Source of the DNA: Agromyces aurantiacus | GTDB lineage: Bacteria; Actinomycetota; Actinomycetes; Actinomycetales; Microbacteriaceae | Length of the DNA: 64,000 nt | Direction: 5' to 3' | Assembly (NCBI RefSeq): GCF_016907355.1 | Contig: NZ_JAFBBW010000001.1 | Span: 1,054,001-1,118,000, forward strand | Shown here: positions 42,515-50,467 of the stretch, in pieces | Numbering within the stretch: position 1 is the stretch's first letter | Layout: each line of letters opens with the position of its first letter | The notes under the pieces: generated by a model | Databases searched by the model: none | What the model saw: the letters and a program-made list of their open reading frames with translations, nothing else | What the model was told of the DNA's origin: nothing | Translations under genes and position numbers: made by a program

Positions 42515-42524
42515 GGCACCACCC

Positions 42525-43952
42525 ATGAACCGACCGTTCGTCCATCCGTACATCCCGAACACCGCGCCCGACGTGCGCGCCGAGATGCTCGACACCGTGG
42601 GCGCGGCATCCGTCGAGGACTTCTACGCCGACGTGCCCGCCGACCTCCGGCTCGGCCGTGACCTCGACCTGCCCGAACCGCTCGTCGCCGAGCAGGACCT
42701 CGCCCGCCACGTCTCCGGGCTGCTCGCGAGGAACGTGCCGACGACCGAACGGCTGAGCTTCCTCGGGCAGGGCACCTACCACCACCACGTGCCCGCGGTC
42801 GTCGACGAGGTCATCGGCCGCAGCGAGTTCCTCACCGCCTACGCCGGCGAGCCCTACGAGGACCACGGTCGCTTCCAGGCGCTCTGGCAGTACCAGTCGC
42901 TCATGGGCGAGCTGCTCTCGATGGACGTCGTGAACGTGCCGACCTACGACGGGTTCCAGGCGACCGCGACCGGCCTGGCGATGGCCGGGCGCATCACCGG
43001 CCGGCGCCGCGTGCTCGTCGCGAGCGACGTGCTGCCCGCGAAGCTCTCGAAGGTCCGCGACTACGTGCGCGTGCACCTCGACCTCGAGTTCGTCGACCCC
43101 GTCGAGGGCACGGCGGATGTCGCGGCCATCGTCGCGCGACTCGGCGACGACGTCGCCGCGATCTGGGTCGAGACCCCGAGCCGCACGGGCGCCGTCGAGC
43201 ACCGGTTGCAGGCCCTCGCCGACGCCGCGCACGCCGTCGGCGCGATCCTCGTCGTCGGCACCGACCCGGTCGGGTACGGCGTGCTGACGCCGCCGGCCGA
43301 GCAGGGCGCCGACATCGTCTGCGGCGACATCCAGTCGCTGGGGTTGCACCAGTGGTACGGCGGCGCGCACGGCGGCTTCATCGCCGTGCACGACGACCCG
43401 CGCTTCGTCATGGAGATGCCCTCGCGGCTGTTCGGGCTCGCCACGACCGACGTGCCCGGCGAGGTCGGGTTCGGCGACGTGGCCTACGACCGCACCTCGT
43501 TCGCGCACCGCGAGGAGGGGAAGGAGTGGGTCGGCACCGCGGCCGCGCTCTGGGGCATCGCCGCCGGCGTGCACCTCGCCCTCATGGGACCGCAGGGCAT
43601 GCGCGAGCTCGGCGAGGTGCTGCTCGCCCGCACCGCCTACGCGCAGCGCGCGCTCGGCGCCATCCCCGGCATCCGCCTCACCGACCGCGCGGTGCACCTG
43701 CGCGAGTTCGCGATCGACGTCGCCGGGGCCGGCCTCACGGCCTCAGGCATCGTCACGGCGCTGCGCGCCGAGGGCATCGAGCCCGGCGTGCCAGCCGGCG
43801 AGCACGAGCTCGTCGTGTGCGTCACCGAGACGACCTCGCAGGCCGACATCGACCGGCTCGCCGCCGCCGTCACCGGTCTCGTCGCGGCATCCGCCGCCGA
43901 GGCCGCATCCACGCTCGACCCCATCGCCGAACCCGAGGAGCACCGCGCATGA
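42525..43952 (+). CDS. gcvPA: Glycine decarboxylase P-protein subunit 1 homologue, divergent
   Basis: A 475-residue fold-type I PLP-family protein. The start (PYIPNTAPDVRAEMLDTVG), FLGQGTYHHHVPAVVDEVI and SMDVVNVPTYDG match the N-terminal half of two-subunit glycine dehydrogenase. Other hallmarks differ: the usual TPYQ-type motif is replaced by AGEPYEDHGRFQ, and the usual LPMSFGGP-type loop by LHQWYGGAHGG. It lacks the PLP lysine, as expected for this subunit. It starts 10 bases after the GH42 stop and overlaps its partner by four bases. No gcvT or gcvH is in the window. A decarboxylase acting on glycine or another amino acid is possible; the reaction is not assigned. Confidence 0.82.
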   Translation: MNRPFVHPYIPNTAPDVRAEMLDTVGAASVEDFYADVPADLRLGRDLDLPEPLVAEQDLARHVSGLLARNVPTTERLSFLGQGTYHHHVPAVVDEVIGRSEFLTAYAGEPYEDHGRFQALWQYQSLMGELLSMDVVNVPTYDGFQATATGLAMAGRITGRRRVLVASDVLPAKLSKVRDYVRVHLDLEFVDPVEGTADVAAIVARLGDDVAAIWVETPSRTGAVEHRLQALADAAHAVGAILVVGTDPVGYGVLTPPAEQGADIVCGDIQSLGLHQWYGGAHGGFIAVHDDPRFVMEMPSRLFGLATTDVPGEVGFGDVAYDRTSFAHREEGKEWVGTAAALWGIAAGVHLALMGPQGMRELGEVLLARTAYAQRALGAIPGIRLTDRAVHLREFAIDVAGAGLTASGIVTALRAEGIEPGVPAGEHELVVCVTETTSQADIDRLAAAVTGLVAASAAEAASTLDPIAEPEEHRA

Positions 43953-45523
43953 GCCTGCCCATCGCCCCGAAGCCCGCCCACCGACGCTTCCACCAGGCGC
44001 GCTGGGACGAACCCGTCATCTTCGAGCTCTCGACACCGGGCGAGCGCGGCGTCCTCGTCACCTCGATCGAACCCGGCGTGCGCGACGCCGTCGGCGACGT
44101 GGTCGCCGCCCTCCCCGACGGGCTCGCCCGGCAGGCCGCGCCCGCCCTGCCCGAGATGGGCCAGATGCGCGTGCTCAAGCACTACCTGCGGCTCTCGCAG
44201 GAGAACCTCGGCGCCGACTTCAACGTCGACGTCGGGCAGGGCACGTGCACCATGAAGTACGCGCCCAAGGTCAACGAGCGGCTCATCGCGACCCCGAAGC
44301 TCTCGGCGATGCATCCGCTGCAGGACCCGGCCGACGCGCAGGGCGCGCTCGAGATCATCTGGCGCACCGAGCGCATGCTCGCCGAGATCTCGGGCATGGA
44401 CGAGGTGTCGCTCCACACGCAGGGCGGCTCGGCCGCGATCTGGGCGAACATCGCCATGATCCGCGCGTACCACGAGGCGAACGGCGACGGCGAGCAGCGC
44501 CGCGAGGTCATCACGACGATCTTCAGCCACCCGTCGAACGCCGCCGCCGCGAAGGCGGCCGGGTACGACGTGATCACGCTCCACCCCGACGCCGACGGCT
44601 ACCCCGACCTCGCGGCGCTGAAGCGCGCGCTCTCGCCGCGGACTGCGGCGATCATGGTCACCAACCCCGAGGACACGGGCATCTACAACCCCGCGATCCG
44701 GGAGTGGGTCGACGCGGCGCACGCCGTCGGCGCGCTCGCCTCGTACGACCAGGCCAATGCGAACGGCATCCTCGGCATCACCCGGGCGCGCGACGCGGGC
44801 TTCGACGTCTGCCACTTCAACGTGCACAAGACCTTCGGCACCCCGCACGGTTCCGGCGGGCCCGGCACGGGCGCCAACGCCGTGAGCGCGGCACTCGCGC
44901 CGTTCCTGCCCGGCCCCCGCGTCGTGCGGGAGGGCGACCGCTACGAGGTGCGCGAGGCCGGGCCGCAGTCGATCGGGGCGATCGGGCCGTTCCACGGCGT
45001 CGTGCCGAACATCGTGCGCGCGTACGCCTGGATGATGGCGCTCGGCGCCGAGGGCCTGCGCGCCGTCGCCGAGACCGCGGTGCTGAACAACAACTACCTG
45101 ATGAAGCGGATCCTCGAGATCCCCGGCGCCTCCGCGCCCTACGCGACCGGCCGCCGGCGCATCGAGCAGGTGCGCTACTCATGGCAGGAGCTCTTCGAGG
45201 AGACCGGCATCACCTCGGAGGAGATCGGCATCCGCGCCAGCGACTTCGGCATGCACTACTGGACGAGCCATCACCCCTACGTCGTGCCCCAGCCGTTCAC
45301 GCTCGAGCCGACCGAGTCGTACTCGAAGGCCGAGCTCGACGAATACGCCGACGTGCTGGCCGAGATCGCCCGCGAGGCGCGCGAGACGCCCGAGGTCGTG
45401 CGCACCGCGCCGCACCACCAGACCGTGCACCACACCCACCACGACGACCTCGACGACCCCGAGCGCTGGGCCGTCACCTGGCGGGCGTACCGGCGCAAGT
45501 ACCCGCAGGCCGTCGGGGCATGA
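43949..45523 (+). CDS. gcvPB: Glycine decarboxylase P-protein subunit 2 homologue, divergent
   Basis: A 524-residue partner carrying the PLP lysine, Lys294 in FNVHKTFGTPHGSGGPG. Canonical forms read HKTFCIPHGGGGPG, so Cys-Ile is replaced by Gly-Thr. GQGTCTMKYAPKVNE and HPLQDPADAQGALEI are typical of subunit 2. The C-terminus is unusual, with a histidine-rich run HHQTVHHTHHDD before a DPERWAVTWRAYRRKY tail. The protein is somewhat longer than usual. It overlaps subunit 1 (ATGA), and the NAD-kinase-like gene starts 1 base after its stop. PLP-dependent chemistry on an amino acid is likely; substrate unproven. Confidence 0.85.
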   Translation: MSLPIAPKPAHRRFHQARWDEPVIFELSTPGERGVLVTSIEPGVRDAVGDVVAALPDGLARQAAPALPEMGQMRVLKHYLRLSQENLGADFNVDVGQGTCTMKYAPKVNERLIATPKLSAMHPLQDPADAQGALEIIWRTERMLAEISGMDEVSLHTQGGSAAIWANIAMIRAYHEANGDGEQRREVITTIFSHPSNAAAAKAAGYDVITLHPDADGYPDLAALKRALSPRTAAIMVTNPEDTGIYNPAIREWVDAAHAVGALASYDQANANGILGITRARDAGFDVCHFNVHKTFGTPHGSGGPGTGANAVSAALAPFLPGPRVVREGDRYEVREAGPQSIGAIGPFHGVVPNIVRAYAWMMALGAEGLRAVAETAVLNNNYLMKRILEIPGASAPYATGRRRIEQVRYSWQELFEETGITSEEIGIRASDFGMHYWTSHHPYVVPQPFTLEPTESYSKAELDEYADVLAEIAREARETPEVVRTAPHHQTVHHTHHDDLDDPERWAVTWRAYRRKYPQAVGA

Positions 45524-45524
45524 C

Positions 45525-46664
45525 GTGATCGGGCTCATCGTGAACCCCGTCGCGGGCATCGGCGGCCCGGCCGGCCTCGCCGGAAGCGACGGGACCGACG
45601 TGCAGCGCCGCGCCGGTGAACGGGGCGCGCGGCCGCGGGCGGCCGAGCGCGCCGCCACCGCGCTCGCCGTCGTGGCATCCGCCCGGCCCGATGAGCGGAT
45701 CGTGACCGCAGCCGGCCCCATGGGCGCGGACGCGGTCCGCGCCGCCGGGCTCGAGCCCATCGTCGTCTGGCACCCGCGCACCCCCACCTCGCCGTCGGAC
45801 ACCACGGCGGCCGCCCGCGCTCTGGCCGACGTGGGCGTCGAGCTGCTGCTGTTCGCCGGCGGCGACGGCACGGCACGGGATGTCGCGGCCGGCCTGCCGC
45901 CGACGGCGGTCGCGCTCGGTATCCCCGCCGGGGTCAAGATGTACTCCCCGGTGTTCGCGATCGGCCCGAGCGCGGCCGGCGCGCTCGCCGCCGCCTGGCT
46001 CGACGAACGCGGCCTCCCGACGGTCGAACGCGAGGTGCTCGATGTCGACGAGGCGCAGTTGCGGCGGGCCCGAGTCGAGCCGCGGCTGTACGCGACCGTC
46101 CGGGTGCCCTACCGGGCGGGGCGCACGCAGGCGCGCAAGGCCGCGACGCCGGCCGACGAGCGTGCGGCCGTGCGCCTCGCCGCGCGCGGGGCGGTCGCTC
46201 GGATGCGGCCCGGCGTGCGGTACCTGCTCGGGCCGGGCGGCACGATGGCCGACGTCGCCCGAGAACTCGGCGTCGAGGCGACCCCGCTCGGCGTCGACGT
46301 CGTGCTCGACGGCCGGGTCCTCGTCGCCGGCGCGTCCGAGCAGGAGTTGCTCGACGAGATCGGCCGCGGGCCGGCGCAGGCGGTCGTCTCCATCATCGGC
46401 GGCCAGGGCTTCCTGCTCGGCCGCGGCAACCAGCAGCTCTCGGCGCGCGTCGTCGAGGCGCTCGGCGACGACCCGCTGCTGGTGGTCGCCCCCGAGCAGA
46501 AACTGATCGACCTCGAGGGGCGCCCGCTCCTCGTCGACACCGGCGACGCCAGCGTCGATGCCCGGCTCGCCGGCTTCGTGCGCGTGGTCACCGGCCCATC
46601 CACCATCAGCATCTACCCAGTCCATGCACCAGAGAACGAAGGAGCGGCAGACCATGCGGCTTGA
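45525..46664 (+). CDS. ATP-NAD kinase-like (AcoX-type) protein
   Basis: A 379-residue protein of the NAD kinase superfamily. The nucleotide-binding motif GGDGT lies at residues 112-116 (LLFAGGDGTARDVA), and a second glycine-rich stretch reads LLGPGGTMADVARELG. Length and the opening LIVNPVAGIGGPAGLAGSDG match the AcoX/ATP-NAD kinase subgroup rather than housekeeping NadK. Such proteins occur in catabolic operons with unproven roles; supplying NADP+ or phosphorylating a small substrate are options. GTG 45525 starts 1 base after the gcvPB stop, and the end overlaps the dehydrogenase gene by 11 bases. Confidence 0.85.
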   Translation: MIGLIVNPVAGIGGPAGLAGSDGTDVQRRAGERGARPRAAERAATALAVVASARPDERIVTAAGPMGADAVRAAGLEPIVVWHPRTPTSPSDTTAAARALADVGVELLLFAGGDGTARDVAAGLPPTAVALGIPAGVKMYSPVFAIGPSAAGALAAAWLDERGLPTVEREVLDVDEAQLRRARVEPRLYATVRVPYRAGRTQARKAATPADERAAVRLAARGAVARMRPGVRYLLGPGGTMADVARELGVEATPLGVDVVLDGRVLVAGASEQELLDEIGRGPAQAVVSIIGGQGFLLGRGNQQLSARVVEALGDDPLLVVAPEQKLIDLEGRPLLVDTGDASVDARLAGFVRVVTGPSTISIYPVHAPENEGAADHAA

Positions 46665-47412
46665 GCAGAAGAAGGCCATCGTCACCGGCGGGGCGGGCGG
46701 CATCGGCCGCGCCACCGCCATGGCCCTCGCGGCGGAGGGAGCCGAGGTCGCGGTCGTCGACCTGGACGGCGAGGCCGCCGCCGCGGTCGCCGCCGAGATC
46801 CGCGACGCGGGCTTCCGGGCGATCGCCATCCAGGCCGACGTGTCGAGCGGGGCCGACATCGAACGCGTCGTCGCGACCACGGTGGCCGAGTTCGGCGGCG
46901 TGGACGTCGTCTTCAACAACGCCGGCATCATCCGCCGAACGACCGCCGTCGAGACCACGGCCGAGGAGTGGGACCGCGTGTTCGGCGTGAACGTGCGCTC
47001 CATCTTCCTCATGTGCAAGCACGTCGTGCCGATCATGGCCGCCGCGGGCGGCGGCTCGATCGTCAACACCGGTTCCGGATGGGGCCTGAAGGGCGGAGGT
47101 CGAGCGATCTCGTACTGCGCCTCCAAGGGCGCGGTCGTCAACATGACGCGTGCGCTCGCGATCGACCACGGCCCGCAGGGCATCCGCGTGAACTCGGTGA
47201 ACCCCGGCGACGTGAACACCGGCATGCTCCGCGACGAGGCCCAGCAGCTCGGCGAGGACACCGCCGCCTTCCTCGCCGAGGCCGCCGACCGGCCGCTGCG
47301 GCGGATGGGGGACCCGCGCGAGATCGCCGCGGCCGTGGTCTGGCTCGCGAGCGACGAGTCGAGCTACGTCACGGGCTCGGCGCTCGTCGTCGACGGCGGC
47401 GGGATCGCCTAG
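46654..47412 (+). CDS. Short-chain dehydrogenase/reductase
   Basis: A 252-residue classical SDR. The dinucleotide motif is TGGAGGIGRA near residue 11, the structural motif NNAG follows, and the catalytic set includes Ser in NTGSGW and Tyr/Lys in YCASK. Asp in VVDLD after beta-strand 2 favours NAD over NADP. ATG 46654 follows AAGGAG at 46639. It is the last gene of the GH42-gcvPA-gcvPB-kinase-SDR operon and ends 11 bases from a convergent VOC gene. It probably oxidises an alcohol or sugar-derived intermediate of the same pathway. Confidence 0.9.
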   Translation: MRLEQKKAIVTGGAGGIGRATAMALAAEGAEVAVVDLDGEAAAAVAAEIRDAGFRAIAIQADVSSGADIERVVATTVAEFGGVDVVFNNAGIIRRTTAVETTAEEWDRVFGVNVRSIFLMCKHVVPIMAAAGGGSIVNTGSGWGLKGGGRAISYCASKGAVVNMTRALAIDHGPQGIRVNSVNPGDVNTGMLRDEAQQLGEDTAAFLAEAADRPLRRMGDPREIAAAVVWLASDESSYVTGSALVVDGGGIA

Positions 47413-47423
47413 CGTCCGCGCGC

Positions 47424-47831
47424 TCAGGCGGCAGCGGCATCCCGCGGCGGGTTGTACATGAACTCGAAGCGGATGCCGTTGTCGTCCTCGACGAACGACG
47501 CGTAGTACCGGTCGTTGAAGCGCGGGAACGGCTTCGGCCCGCTGACCGCCGTCCAGCCCGCAGCGAGCGCGATCGCGTGCAGGCGGTCGACCTCGTCGCG
47601 CGAGTCGACGGCGAACGCAAGGTGCTGCCATCCGACACGGCCGTGCCGGTGCGGGCCGCTGCCGGGTTCGCGGGCGGGGAAGAGGATCAGCTCCTCCTGG
47701 CCCTTGTACCAGGACACGCCGTTGTCGGCGTCCTGCCGGGTGCAGCCGAGCGCCTGCATGACCGGGTCGAACTGCGCGATGGCGCGGGGCAGGTCGTCGA
47801 CGGAGAGTCCCAGGTGATCGAAGAGCGACAT
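47424..47831 (-). CDS. VOC-superfamily (glyoxalase/bleomycin-resistance-like) protein
   Basis: A 135-residue vicinal-oxygen-chelate protein with two beta-alpha-beta-beta-beta repeats. DHLGLSVDDL supplies the first metal-ligand His position, WQHLAFAVDSRDEVD the second and GIRFEFMYNPP the late Glu. Such proteins are dioxygenases, isomerases, lyases or binding proteins; the reaction is not predictable. It is convergent with the SDR operon, and the quinone-oxidoreductase-like gene ends 65 bases upstream on the same strand. Confidence 0.85.
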   Translation of the reverse strand: MSLFDHLGLSVDDLPRAIAQFDPVMQALGCTRQDADNGVSWYKGQEELILFPAREPGSGPHRHGRVGWQHLAFAVDSRDEVDRLHAIALAAGWTAVSGPKPFPRFNDRYYASFVEDDNGIRFEFMYNPPRDAAAA

Positions 47832-47896
47832 CCGCTCATCGTACGGGCGGAGCGGGGGCGGGCCGCGCGCGGTCCACAGCACGTCCCGCGGCGGAA

Positions 47897-48874
47897 CTAC
47901 GGCCGCAGCAGCACCTTGCCTGCGCGACCCGGGGTGCGACTCGCGGCCACCGCGTCGCCGATCTCGTCGAACGAGTAGACGCCCGCGACCGGCAGGGTGA
48001 GCTCGCCCGATCGGATGTGCTGCATGAGCTGCCCGAAGAGCATCGCGCGCGTGGCGCCATCCATGTCGCGGCTGACGCGGCTGCCCCAGAAGCCCTTCAC
48101 CGTCAGCTGCTTGAAGATGACGTCGGATGAGGCGAGCTGCATCACCGGCGACGCCATCGCGCCGAACACGACGAGCGTGCCGTTCTCGGCGAGGAGCGAG
48201 AGCACCTCGCCCGCGGACGTGCCGCCCACCGAGTCGACGCCGGCGACGATCGGGGCCCCGCCGGTGATGGCGGCGACCTCGTCGCGCCATCCGTCGTCGT
48301 CGGTCGCGACGATGTTCGCGATGCCCGCCTCGCGGAGCTCGTCGACGCCCTCGGCTCGGCGGACGAGCCCGACGACGTTGATGCCGCGGGCCGCGCCGAT
48401 CTGCGCGACCATGCGGCCGACGGCGCCGTTCGCCGCGTTCTGCACGAGCCAGTCGCCCGCCTCGAGGTCGAGCGAGTGCATGAGGCTGACGGCGCTGAAC
48501 GGCATGGCGACGAGCTGCGCGGCCGCCTCGTCGGGCACGCCGTCGGGCACCGGGATGAGCCCGGCGGCGTCGGCGACGAAGTACTCGGCCCACACGCCGA
48601 AGGTGCCGCCGCTGACGACGCGCTGGCCGACTGCGAGGTTCGCCACCTCGGCGCCGAGCGCGTCGACGATGCCGACCGCCTCGGTGCCCGCCGGCGCGGG
48701 CAGCTCGGGCGTGAAGCCGTAGTCGCCGCTCACGGTCAGCAGGTCGTGGTTGTGGATCGTCGCGAGCAGGGTGCGCACGCGCACCTGGCCGGGGCCCGGC
48801 TCGGGCAGCGGGCGGTCGCCGACCTCGAGCACCGAGGCCGGGTCGCCGAAGGCGGAGTGGGTGAGGGCGCGCAT
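47897..48874 (-). CDS. Zinc-independent MDR oxidoreductase (quinone oxidoreductase-like)
   Basis: A 325-residue medium-chain dehydrogenase. The N-terminal GroES-like domain reads EPGPGQVRVRTLLATIHNHDLL. The structural-zinc cysteines are absent, as in quinone oxidoreductase/crotonyl-CoA-like members. The Rossmann motif appears as NAANGAVGRMVAQIGAARG. It likely reduces a quinone or enone with NADPH. It lies 74 bases downstream of the MarR/OhrR-type gene on the same strand, so it is probably under that redox-type regulator. Confidence 0.9.
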   Translation of the reverse strand: MRALTHSAFGDPASVLEVGDRPLPEPGPGQVRVRTLLATIHNHDLLTVSGDYGFTPELPAPAGTEAVGIVDALGAEVANLAVGQRVVSGGTFGVWAEYFVADAAGLIPVPDGVPDEAAAQLVAMPFSAVSLMHSLDLEAGDWLVQNAANGAVGRMVAQIGAARGINVVGLVRRAEGVDELREAGIANIVATDDDGWRDEVAAITGGAPIVAGVDSVGGTSAGEVLSLLAENGTLVVFGAMASPVMQLASSDVIFKQLTVKGFWGSRVSRDMDGATRAMLFGQLMQHIRSGELTLPVAGVYSFDEIGDAVAASRTPGRAGKVLLRP

Positions 48875-48948
48875 GAGGCGGTTCCTTTCGTCTGGGGTTC
48901 GATGGGACGTGCGGGCGCCGGCGCGGGGGCCGGGCGCGCCGCGGAGCG

Positions 48949-49437
48949 CTACCGTGCGCCGGGTGACGCCGACGCCCGGGCCGCGGAGCCGCTGCGCGGT
49001 TCGTGGGCGGATGCCGCTGCCGCGTGCATCGACGACGTGATCTCCTGCAGCGTGCGGATCAGCGACTCCGCATCGGCGTCGCGCACGCCGGCCGCCTCGG
49101 CGATGCGCGAGGGCAGGTGCGCGAGTTCACCGCGGAGGGCGGTGCCGCGCTCGCCGAGGGCGAGCGTGACCACGCGCTCGTCCTGTGCGCTGCGGGCCCG
49201 TGTGACGAGCCCGGACTGCTCCATGCGGCGCAGCAGCGGCGACAGCGTGCCTGAGTCGAGCTGCAGCAGGTCGCCGAGCGAGGTGACCGTCTGCTCGCCC
49301 TCGCGCCACAGGGCGACGAGCACGAGGTACTGCGGATAGGTGAGGCCCCACCGCTCGAGCAGGGTGCGGTAGAGCTGCGTCGTCGCCCGCGAGGCGGCGT
49401 ACAGCGAGAAGCACACCATCTCGTCGGTCACGGCCAT
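48949..49437 (-). CDS. MarR-family regulator of the OhrR type
   Basis: A 162-residue winged-helix regulator. It begins AVTDEMVCFSLYAASRATTQLYRTLL, where Cys9 is at the position of the peroxide-sensing cysteine of OhrR proteins. LTYPQYLVLVALW and the wing ALRARTDERVVTLAL-like region complete the fold. ATG 49437 is preferred over an upstream ATG at 49470 because the longer start would lie inside the operator. It heads an apparent two-gene unit with the quinone-oxidoreductase-like gene, suggesting organic-peroxide or quinone sensing. Confidence 0.9.
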   Translation of the reverse strand: MAVTDEMVCFSLYAASRATTQLYRTLLERWGLTYPQYLVLVALWREGEQTVTSLGDLLQLDSGTLSPLLRRMEQSGLVTRARSAQDERVVTLALGERGTALRGELAHLPSRIAEAAGVRDADAESLIRTLQEITSSMHAAAASAHEPRSGSAARASASPGAR

Positions 49438-49447
49438 GGCAAAATCA

Positions 49448-49472
49448 TTGCACACGATTGAATTGTGCACAA
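49448..49472. promoter_or_regulatory. Operator-like inverted repeat upstream of the OhrR-type gene
   Basis: A 25-base inverted repeat has arms TTGCACACGATT and AATTGTGCACAA around a central G, matching at 9 of 12 positions, just upstream of the ATG at 49437. AT-rich half-sites of this kind are usual for OhrR/MarR proteins, so autoregulation is likely. Confidence 0.65.
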
Positions 49473-49525
49473 CTCAATGCCCTGACGATCGCGTTCGACG
49501 CCCGAATCGCCGCTCGATCGACCGC

Positions 49526-50386
49526 TCAGGCGGTGCGGCGCGCGGCCGGGGGCGCGGTCCAGTCGAGCAGGACGTCGAGGAACGCCTGAGGTCGCTCGAG
49601 CGACGGGAGGTGCGCGACATCCGGCCAGTCGATGCGCCGCGCGCCGGCGATGCCGTCGACGACACGCGACGCCGCGTCATCCGTCGTCTCGAGGTCGTGG
49701 CCGCCGACGATCACCAGCGTGCGAGCGGCGATCCCGGGCAGACGCTCGAGCGCAGGCGGATCGAGCTCGTCGGGATCGGCGTCGGACTGCCACGATGCCG
49801 CGATGTCGAACGCGCGGCGCTGCATCACCCGCACCGCCGCGACGACGTCGGGGTCGACCTCGCTCGCGTCTCGCCGCGGCCCGACCACCCAGGCGTCGAC
49901 GTTCGCCTCGACCGCCGCGTCGAGATCGTCGCGCGCGAGGGCGTCGCGCTCGGCGTCGAAGAAGGCCCGCAGGTCGGGGGTCAGCTCGGCGAGCAGGCTG
50001 CCGCCGGGCGGGCACAGGAGCAGCGACTCGACGAGCTCGGGCGCGCTGAGCGCGACCTCGACGGCGACGCCCGATCCGAACGACGCACCCACGAGGTGGC
50101 AGCGGTCGATGCCGAGGCGCCGCAGCGTCTCGAGCACGTCGGTGACGTGCGACCACGCGCCATCCGGCTCGGCCGTCGACTCGCCGAAGCCGCGCAGGTC
50201 GAGCCGCACGGCCGAGCGCGTCGTCGTGAGCTGCGCCCACTGCGGATCCCACATGCGCCGATCGGCGATGCCCGCGTGGATGAGCACGACGGGAACGCCG
50301 GATGCGGCGGCATGATCGAATGCGATGCCGGACGGGGTCACGCCGGTGACGGGCAGGGCCGGTTCCGGACGGTCGAAGGAAGGCAC
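49526..50386 (-). CDS. Alpha/beta hydrolase
   Basis: A 286-residue alpha/beta-hydrolase-fold enzyme. The nucleophile is Ser102 in VGASFGSG, the oxyanion region IHAGIADRRMW, and the catalytic His259 in VAHLPSLERP. GTG 50386 is taken because the upstream reading frame has no ATG with a ribosome site. Its C-terminal end is closely copied by the decayed fragment at 25220-25312. Esterase, lactonase or peroxidase activity is possible; the substrate is unknown. The patatin gene is divergent 81 bases away. Confidence 0.88.
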   Translation of the reverse strand: MPSFDRPEPALPVTGVTPSGIAFDHAAASGVPVVLIHAGIADRRMWDPQWAQLTTTRSAVRLDLRGFGESTAEPDGAWSHVTDVLETLRRLGIDRCHLVGASFGSGVAVEVALSAPELVESLLLCPPGGSLLAELTPDLRAFFDAERDALARDDLDAAVEANVDAWVVGPRRDASEVDPDVVAAVRVMQRRAFDIAASWQSDADPDELDPPALERLPGIAARTLVIVGGHDLETTDDAASRVVDGIAGARRIDWPDVAHLPSLERPQAFLDVLLDWTAPPAARRTA

Positions 50387-50467
50387 CGGGAAAGCATATG
50401 GGCGGGACCTTCGCCCCGCGCTCGACTCGAGCGGCCGTGCTTCGCTGGCACCGGCGAGGGGGTCAGC

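Noticed and set aside
42525..45523. Housekeeping glycine cleavage P-protein
   Set aside because: Altered PLP-site loops, absence of gcvT/gcvH nearby and placement in a GntR-controlled galactosidase operon argue against a plain housekeeping role, though this is not excluded without the rest of the genome.
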